This document shows, piece after piece, positions 1 through 4,281 of a stretch of DNA of 6,484 nt. Numbering within the stretch: the first letter of the stretch is position 1; each line of letters opens with the position of its first letter. Made by a program: the position numbers and the translations under genes. Source of the DNA: Coriobacteriales bacterium. GTDB lineage: Bacteria; Actinomycetota; Coriobacteriia; Coriobacteriales; UBA8131. Below the pieces are notes generated by a model. It was not told the DNA's origin. It saw only the letters and a program-made list of their open reading frames with translations, and did no database searches. The stretch spans positions 1-6,484 of the forward strand of contig JAITEK010000102.1 in the NCBI GenBank assembly GCA_031282085.1. Reading direction: 5' to 3'.

Positions 1-268
1 CGAGGTGAACAACCTCGGCGCCGCCCGCATCCGCGTCCGTTCACTCCTGGCCGCCCTGCGCGAGCAGAAGGACGCGCGAGATGGGACAAAGGGGGACGGG
101 GCAACTGTCCCATCTGCCGCAGCGCTTTCTGCCACAACCGAGAACGTTTTGACAGGTGGGACAGTTGCCCCGTCCCCCTCTGTCCCATCTCGCGCGTCCT
201 TCTGCTCGCGCAGGGCGGCCAGGAGTGAACGGACGCGGATGCGGGCGGCGCCGAGGTTGTTCACTTCG
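1..268. repeat. Large near-perfect inverted repeat (116-bp arms, 36-bp loop)
   Basis: Bases 1-116 pair with the reverse complement of 153-268, with 117-152 as the loop. I see mismatches only at 4/265, 89/180 and 113/156. The outer about 80 bases of each arm are protein-coding for the same peptide (E-V-N-N-L-G-A-A-R...), read on the plus strand on the left and on the minus strand on the right. The inner part is a REP/BIME-like element. The mismatch at 4/265 changes GAG to GAA, which is synonymous. The repeat may continue left of the window. It could be a true inverted duplication of the end of the activase-related gene, or a fold-back join made in amplification or assembly at the inner palindrome. 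Confidence 0.93.
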
Positions 269-1482
269 TCTATCTTGAGCACGGTGTAAATCTTCCCCGC
301 GCTCTCGAGTATCTCCTGCACCTGGTCGGTGGTGATGGCGTCCAGCCCGCAGCCAAAGCTGTTGAGCTGGATGAGGTCGAGATCCTCGCGCAGCGTGCAG
401 AGCTTGGCGGCGGCGTAGAGGCGTGAGTGGTACATCCACTGGTCAACGACGCGCAGTGGTCGCTCGGGCTTGATGATATGCGAGACGCTGTCCTCGGTGA
501 GCACCGCCAGCCCAAAGCCTGCAAGCAGCTCGGGGATGGCGTGGTTGATCTCTGGGTCGATGTGGTAGGGTCGCCCGGCCAGCACGATGCCGTGGGTCCT
601 GGTCTCCTCCATCCAGGCCAGGGCTTCTTCACCCGCGCGGCGGATGTCCTCCTTAAAGGCTGTGTCCTCGGCCCAGGCCGCATCGGTTGCGGCAGTGACC
701 TCGGCCAGGCTCGGCGCTGTGCCCTTTGCGTCGGGGTGCGCGGCAAAGTAGGCCGCCAACTCCTCGTGCGTGCGTTCGATGAAGCGCTGGCGGTGGTCGT
801 AGGGCAAAAAGGGATTGAGGAAGGCCACCCGCGAGGACTGCAATTCCTCAACATTGAGTTTGATGACCTCGGGATAGCTTACGACCACGGGGCAGTTGAA
901 GTGGTTGGGTGCGCCGTCGTCCTCCTTGCGCTCGTAGCGGATGCAGGGCATGAAGATGAGGTCGATGCCCAGCGCAGGCTCAAGCAGCTCCATGATGTGG
1001 CCGTGGCTGAGCTTGGCGGGGTAGCACACGCTCTCGGAGGGCATGGACTCGATGCCGGCCTCGTAGGTGGATTTGCGCGTTTCCGCTGAGAGCACCGTGG
1101 CAAAGCCGAGCGCGCGGAAGAAGGTGAACCAGAAGGGGTAGTTCTCGTACATGTTGAGGACGCGCGGCAGACCGACGGTGGGGCGCGTGGCCTCGGCGGG
1201 GGTAAGCGGGATGTAGGGCGCGTCCGGCCGGCCGCCGAACAGGCGACTGCTTTTGTAGGCGAACAAGTTGGGCAGGTCGGCTGTCTGCGGCTTGATGCCC
1301 GCGCCGCGCTCGCAGCGGTTGCCGGTGATGAAGCGGCGGCTCTTGCCGGTTTTTGGGTCGGCGCCAAAGGTGGTGATGGTGAGCAGGCAGGCGTTGGAGC
1401 AGAGCTTGCAGCGCGCTGTGGTGTGTGTGGGCTTGAGCGCCCCCAACTCGCTGGGGGAAAGCAGGGCGGAGCGTGTGCTCAT
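1..1482 (-). CDS. Acyl-CoA dehydratase activase-related protein (DUF2229/COG3580-like), 3' end not in window
   Basis: The frame begins M-S-T-R-S-A-L-L and stays open for 494 codons to the left edge. An N-terminal cysteine cluster C25-x2-C28-x3-C32 plus C57 (in G-N-R-C-E-R-G) looks like an Fe-S or metal site. Further conserved-looking blocks are P-S-E-S-V-C153-Y-P, M-P-C180-I-R-Y, A-G-R-P-Y-H-I-D (about 303-309), F-G-C378-G-L-D-A-I-T-T-D-Q and G-K-I-Y-T-V-L-K-I-D-E-V-N-N-L-G (about 396-410). This pattern matches the DUF2229 part of 2-hydroxyglutaryl-CoA dehydratase activator-type proteins. The exact biochemical role of that part is not established; I infer work with the upstream activase in ATP-driven electron transfer. 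Conserved sequence ends near residue 427. From about residue 431 the frame passes through the palindromic repeat and then the antisense of its own mirror copy, so the true C-terminus is uncertain. In fused relatives a COG3581-like domain follows here; it is not seen. The start overlaps the upstream stop as ATGA and has an AGGAGG site. Confidence 0.88.
   Translation of the reverse strand, partial: MSTRSALLSPSELGALKPTHTTARCKLCSNACLLTITTFGADPKTGKSRRFITGNRCERGAGIKPQTADLPNLFAYKSSRLFGGRPDAPYIPLTPAEATRPTVGLPRVLNMYENYPFWFTFFRALGFATVLSAETRKSTYEAGIESMPSESVCYPAKLSHGHIMELLEPALGIDLIFMPCIRYERKEDDGAPNHFNCPVVVSYPEVIKLNVEELQSSRVAFLNPFLPYDHRQRFIERTHEELAAYFAAHPDAKGTAPSLAEVTAATDAAWAEDTAFKEDIRRAGEEALAWMEETRTHGIVLAGRPYHIDPEINHAIPELLAGFGLAVLTEDSVSHIIKPERPLRVVDQWMYHSRLYAAAKLCTLREDLDLIQLNSFGCGLDAITTDQVQEILESAGKIYTVLKIDEVNNLGAARIRVRSLLAALREQKDARDGTEGDGATVPPVKTFSVVAESAAADGTVAPSPFVPSRASFCSRRAARSERTRMRAAPRLFTS
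2..289 (+). pseudogene. Mirror-image C-terminal fragment of an activase-related gene
   Basis: On the plus strand the frame starting at base 2 reads E-V-N-N-L-G-A-A-R-I-R-V-R-S-L-L-A-A-L and continues to Q-K-D-A-R. This is the same conserved C-terminal block as in the minus-strand gene at 1-1482. It then runs through the palindromic element into non-homologous sequence and stops with TAA at 287-289. If the inverted repeat is real, this is the 3' end of a convergent paralogue that begins left of the window. If the repeat is a fold-back artefact, the fragment does not exist as a separate gene. The residues after about base 80 resemble no domain and are simply read-through of the repeat and the antisense of the other gene. 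Confidence 0.35.
82..187. repeat. REP/BIME-like paired palindromic element
   Basis: Two short modules lie head to head. The left one (82-112) begins TGGGACA and ends TGTCCCA around a GGGGGACGGGGCAAC core. The right one (157-187) is its reverse complement with small changes. Each module therefore has self-complementary 7-bp ends, and the pair forms a larger hairpin with a spacer at about 117-152. Paired modules of this kind resemble the bacterial interspersed mosaic elements mobilised by REP-associated (RAYT, Y1) transposases; no such transposase is in the window. Similar TGGGACA/TGTCCCA repeats are, from memory, abundant in Coriobacteriia. The element sits within the open reading frame of the activase-related gene, after its last conserved residues. 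Confidence 0.7.
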
Positions 1483-3278
1483 GCTGCCTCCTGCCCGTCT
1501 TGCTGCTCCTCGCGCAGGGCCGCCAGGTAACGGTCGCGGGCGAGCAGGGCGGCTCCAAAGGCGCCCATCGTGCCGGCGATGTCTGGCCGGATGGCCTCGC
1601 GGCCGAGCAACTTCTCAAAAGCACGCAGCACCGCGTCGTTTAAGAAGGTGCCTCCCTGCACGACAACGTGGGCGCCCACGTCGCGCGGGTCGCGTATTTT
1701 GATGACTTTGAACAGCGCGTTCTTGATGACCGAGTAAGACAGCCCCGCCGAGATGTCGCCGACGGTCGCACCCTCCTTCTGCGCCTGTTTAACGCGGGAG
1801 TTCATGAATACCGTGCAGCGGCTCCCGAGGTCTACGGGGAGCTTGGCGCTTGTCGCGGCCTGGGCAAAGGAGGTGACGTCCATCTTGAGCGAGGTCGCGA
1901 AGCTTTCGATAAAGGAGCCGCAGCCTGAGGAGCAGGCCTCGTTGAGCATGATATGGTCGATGACGCCGTCTTTTACGCGCAGGCACTTCATGTCCTGCCC
2001 GCCGATGTCTAAGATGAACTCCACCTCGGGGCAGAGTTGCTGCGCGCCGCGCAGGTGGGCGATGGTCTCTATCTCGCCGGAATCGGCCCGCAGCGCCTCG
2101 AGCAGCAGCCCCTCGCCGTAGCCCGTAACCGTTACGTGGCCAAAGTCGACAAGCGCCTCGCCGTCCTCGCCGCAGGGCAGCTCGGCGTATATCTCGCCGA
2201 GTGCGTGCTTGGCGGCCCCCAGCACGTCACCCTTGTTGTTGGCGTAATACTGCTTGAGCAACTGGCCCTCACTGCCGATGAGGGCGGCCTTAAACGTGGT
2301 TGAACCCGCGTCGATACCGAGGAAGGCGACCCCGCGGTAGTCTGCGAGCGGGGCCTTGGGGACGGTTGCCTGGGCGTGGCGCGCGCGAAACCTCTCGTAC
2401 TCCCCTTCATCGGCGAACAGCGCCTCGAGCCGCGTGACCTCCGAGCCCTGCGTATCGCCGAGAGCCGCCAGGCGCGCGTCTATCTCGGGCAGCGTGAGCA
2501 GCGCGTTGTCCTTGCTGGCGATAGCGGCGCCGCGCGCGACGAATAGATGCGCGTCGGAGGGCTTGATGACCTGCTCAGGGGTGAGGTTGAGCGTCTGGAT
2601 GAAGCGCTCCTCCAGCTGCGGCAGGTATTGGAGCGGCCCGCCGAGGAAGGCGACGCTGCCGCGGATGGGGCGCCCGCAGGCCAGGCCGCTGATGGTTTGC
2701 GTAACGACGCTCTGGAAGATGGACGCCGCGATGTCCTCACGCCGTGCACCCTCGTTGAGCAGCGGTTGGACGTCGGTCTTGGCGAACACGCCGCAGCGCG
2801 ATGCGATGGGGTAGATGATGGTCGCCTCGCGGGCAAGCGTGTCCAGCCCGGCTGCATCGGTGTTGAGCAGCGCCGCCATCTGGTCGATGAATGCGCCCGT
2901 GCCGCCGGCGCAGGTGCCGTTCATGCGCTGCTCAATGCCCTGATCGAAGTAGATGATCTTCGCGTCCTCGCCGCCCAGCTCGATGGCGACGTCGGTGGCG
3001 GGGATGAGCGCCTCCACCGCCGTTTTGGAGGCGATGACCTCCTGCACAAAGCTGAGGTTGAGCCACTGTGCAAGCAACAGCCCGCCGCTGCCCGTGATGG
3101 CAACGGTAAGCTCCTCATCACCGAAATGATCCGCGGCCTCGGCGATGACCTCGGCAATCGTAGCGCGGATGTCGGCGTGGTGGCGCTGATAGTCGGAGAA
3201 GACCGTGTTGTTGTCGGCATCCAAAACAGCCAGCTTGACGGTTGTGGAGCCGACGTCGATACCGAGATGGTGAGTCAT
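1479..3278 (-). CDS. Two-domain 2-hydroxyacyl-CoA dehydratase activase (BadF/BadG/BcrA/BcrD ATPase family)
   Basis: The 599-residue cytoplasmic protein is an internal tandem of two ASKHA-type ATPase halves. The first (about 3-260) has the phosphate motif G-I-D-V-G-S-T-T (6-13), the I-E-L-G-G-E-D-A block (99-106), and cysteines C123 (in N-G-T-C-A-G-G-T-G) and C162 (in S-R-C-G-V-F). The second (about 318-583) repeats this with G-I-D-A-G-S-T-T (321-328), L-D-I-G-G-Q-D-M (423-430), C449 and C488. Both cysteine pairs are 39 residues apart, as in HgdC of Acidaminococcus, where they bind a [4Fe-4S] cluster between two subunits. In that family ATP hydrolysis drives a low-potential electron into a dehydratase or related Fe-S partner. 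The likely partner here is the downstream gene; the substrate is unknown. The ATG at 3278 is chosen over an upstream in-frame ATG (3386) because it directly precedes the conserved motif, has AAAGGAAG 6 bases upstream, and overlaps the regulator's stop as ATGA. The longer form would lie inside the regulator gene. Confidence 0.93.
   Translation of the reverse strand: MTHHLGIDVGSTTVKLAVLDADNNTVFSDYQRHHADIRATIAEVIAEAADHFGDEELTVAITGSGGLLLAQWLNLSFVQEVIASKTAVEALIPATDVAIELGGEDAKIIYFDQGIEQRMNGTCAGGTGAFIDQMAALLNTDAAGLDTLAREATIIYPIASRCGVFAKTDVQPLLNEGARREDIAASIFQSVVTQTISGLACGRPIRGSVAFLGGPLQYLPQLEERFIQTLNLTPEQVIKPSDAHLFVARGAAIASKDNALLTLPEIDARLAALGDTQGSEVTRLEALFADEGEYERFRARHAQATVPKAPLADYRGVAFLGIDAGSTTFKAALIGSEGQLLKQYYANNKGDVLGAAKHALGEIYAELPCGEDGEALVDFGHVTVTGYGEGLLLEALRADSGEIETIAHLRGAQQLCPEVEFILDIGGQDMKCLRVKDGVIDHIMLNEACSSGCGSFIESFATSLKMDVTSFAQAATSAKLPVDLGSRCTVFMNSRVKQAQKEGATVGDISAGLSYSVIKNALFKVIKIRDPRDVGAHVVVQGGTFLNDAVLRAFEKLLGREAIRPDIAGTMGAFGAALLARDRYLAALREEQQDGQEAA
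1487..1492 (-). promoter_or_regulatory. Ribosome binding site of the activase-related gene
   Basis: AGGAGG on the minus strand lies 4 bases before the ATG at 1482-1480, within the last codons of the activase gene. It fixes this start and supports reinitiation or coupled translation across the ATGA overlap. Confidence 0.75.
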
Positions 3279-4033
3279 TGCTTTCTTCCTTTCAGCTCGA
3301 TGGAGTCCCCGGGCCTGAGCATCATGACGGATAACAGGATGCGGGCCATCTCCTCCGAACCTTCTGGCATATCGCGCTCGAGCCAACGCTGGATGAGTCC
3401 GAGCGTGGCCGAGGCGTAATACGCGATGTAGTATTCCGTGAGTGGCTGTGGGTTTTTGAGGTACCTGCTGTGGAGTACCGAGCGGACGAAGTCGGTGCAG
3501 GTGCGGTCGCGCAGACGGGCTTGGAACGCCGCGTCGCCGCTGGGGCTGAGGAGCACGCGCAGCAGGTGGCCGTGCTCGCGCAGCACGTCAAACAGCTCGA
3601 TGGTCACGCGCGGGGGGATTCCCTTGCGGTTGAAGGTGAGCAGTTCTCGGAGGGTGACCGTCTGGATCTGCGGCTTGAGGGCGTGCAGGTCCGCGATGAT
3701 CTCGTCTTCAAAGCGGCGCAGCAGGTCGGTCATGTCGCGGTAATGGGCGTAGAAGGTGCCGCGGTTGATGTCGGCGCGGGCGGTAAGCTCGCCGACCGAG
3801 AAGCCGTCGAGGCCGCGCTCGGCGATGAGCTGGGCAAACGCCTCTCGCAGCATGCGCTTGGTGCGCAGCGAGCGGCGATCCTCAGTTGGCTCGTCGGCAG
3901 CGGGCGCGGCGGACGTCGCAGGTGCTGTGGGCGCTGTGGACGCCGCGGGCGTCAGGACTGCGGGCGCAGCTGTGATAGCAGCTGTGGCAGCGGGCGTGAC
4001 CATAAGGGGAGCGACGGCAACTGCTTTCGGCAT
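3275..4033 (-). CDS. TetR/AcrR-family transcriptional regulator with Ala/Pro-rich N-terminal tail
   Basis: The 252-residue protein has a TetR DNA-binding domain at about residues 55-105: R-T-K-R-M-L-R-E-A-F, then the helix-turn-helix F-S-V-G-E-L-T-A-R-A-D-I-N-R-G-T-F-Y-A-H-Y, and D-M-T-D-L-L. The C-terminal half is helical and resembles the TetR_C_8-type ligand domain seen in anaerobes, though that assignment is tentative. Residues 4-46 are an unusual Ala/Pro/Thr/Val-rich, probably disordered tail; most TetR proteins have only a few residues before the first helix. The start at 4033 is preferred over the ATG at 4069 because GGAAAGAG lies 5 bases upstream, and because 4069 touches the palindromic operator and lacks a binding site. 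It is the first gene of the operon and overlaps the activase gene by ATGA, so it probably represses its own operon through the palindrome at 4069-4091. The inducer is unknown. Confidence 0.9.
   Translation of the reverse strand: MPKAVAVAPLMVTPAATAAITAAPAVLTPAASTAPTAPATSAAPAADEPTEDRRSLRTKRMLREAFAQLIAERGLDGFSVGELTARADINRGTFYAHYRDMTDLLRRFEDEIIADLHALKPQIQTVTLRELLTFNRKGIPPRVTIELFDVLREHGHLLRVLLSPSGDAAFQARLRDRTCTDFVRSVLHSRYLKNPQPLTEYYIAYYASATLGLIQRWLERDMPEGSEEMARILLSVMMLRPGDSIELKGRKQ
3285..3292 (-). promoter_or_regulatory. Ribosome binding site of the activase gene
   Basis: AAAGGAAG on the minus strand ends 6 bases before the ATG at 3278-3276. It selects the 599-residue start over the upstream ATG at 3386 and lies within the last codons of the regulator gene. 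Confidence 0.75.
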
Positions 4034-4038
4034 CGGCA

Positions 4039-4046
4039 CTCTTTCC
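4039..4046 (-). promoter_or_regulatory. Ribosome binding site of the TetR-family gene
   Basis: GGAAAGAG on the minus strand ends 5 bases before the ATG at 4033-4031. The alternative ATG at 4069-4067 has no purine-rich site before it, so this element decides the start. Confidence 0.65.
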
Positions 4047-4068
4047 AATAAAAACGACAGTCTGAGCA

Positions 4069-4091
4069 TTAACCAACACTGTGTCGGTTAA
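4069..4091. promoter_or_regulatory. Candidate TetR operator (23-bp palindrome)
   Basis: The plus strand reads TTAACCAACAC, then a central T at 4080, then GTGTCGGTTAA. The two 11-bp arms are complementary except at one pair (4075/4085). Length and symmetry are typical of TetR-dimer operators. It lies 35 bases upstream of the regulator's start codon and just downstream of, or overlapping, the predicted minus-strand promoter, which suits autorepression. A perfect 10-bp palindrome AACCATGGTT (4090-4099) abuts it and could be an extension or chance. Confidence 0.75.
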
Positions 4092-4102
4092 CCATGGTTT
4101 CC

Positions 4103-4108
4103 AGTATA
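4103..4108 (-). promoter_or_regulatory. Possible -10 box of the minus-strand operon promoter
   Basis: TATACT on the minus strand matches the sigma-70-type -10 consensus at five of six positions. It would place the transcript start near 4096, just before the palindrome. No good -35 is found 16-18 bases upstream. An alternative uses TTGAAC (4111-4116) as a -35, with a poor -10 inside the palindrome. Either arrangement puts the operator on the promoter or start site. Confidence 0.4.
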
Positions 4109-4229
4109 GCGTTCAAATGGCCCTCCCCCCGTAACAAAACAGCATCAAATGCCAGCGCCCACCCTGCGTGGCAATAGGCGCGGCAACAACCGCAGCGTCC
4201 CTGGGGCTGCATTTTGGGCTGGTTTGGTC

Positions 4230-4235
4230 TATAAT
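4230..4235 (+). promoter_or_regulatory. -10 box for the glycine-rich secreted protein gene
   Basis: A perfect TATAAT lies 46 bases before the ATG at 4282; the -35 region is weak (TGCATT-like at about 4208). Transcription would begin near 4242. This argues against the in-frame ATG at 4234, which overlaps the box. The candidate TetR operator is about 140 bases upstream, so direct repression of this gene by the same site is not obvious. Confidence 0.5.
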
Positions 4236-4281
4236 GAAACCCAAATATATATCCAATGAAACAATTTGGAACGGGGCAATC

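Noticed and set aside
82..187. CRISPR array or rho-independent terminator
   Set aside because: There are only two modules in inverted orientation, no regular spacers, and no U-tract after the hairpin on either strand.
427..1089. Plus-strand 220-codon open frame opposite the activase-related gene
   Set aside because: The minus strand encodes recognisable conserved blocks through the whole stretch; this frame is antisense shadow in GC-rich DNA.
2547..3419. Plus-strand 290-codon open frame opposite the activase gene
   Set aside because: It lies antisense to clear ATPase and cluster motifs and spans the operon junction; its translation shows no domain.
3470..4051. Plus-strand 193-codon open frame with a Gly/Cys/Arg-rich end
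   Set aside because: It is antisense to the TetR domain and its Ala-rich tail; the composition is explained by the reverse reading of Ala codons.
4234..4281. Upstream in-frame ATG (4234) as the start of the secreted protein
   Set aside because: It overlaps the TATAAT box and would put 16 extra residues ahead of an otherwise standard signal peptide.
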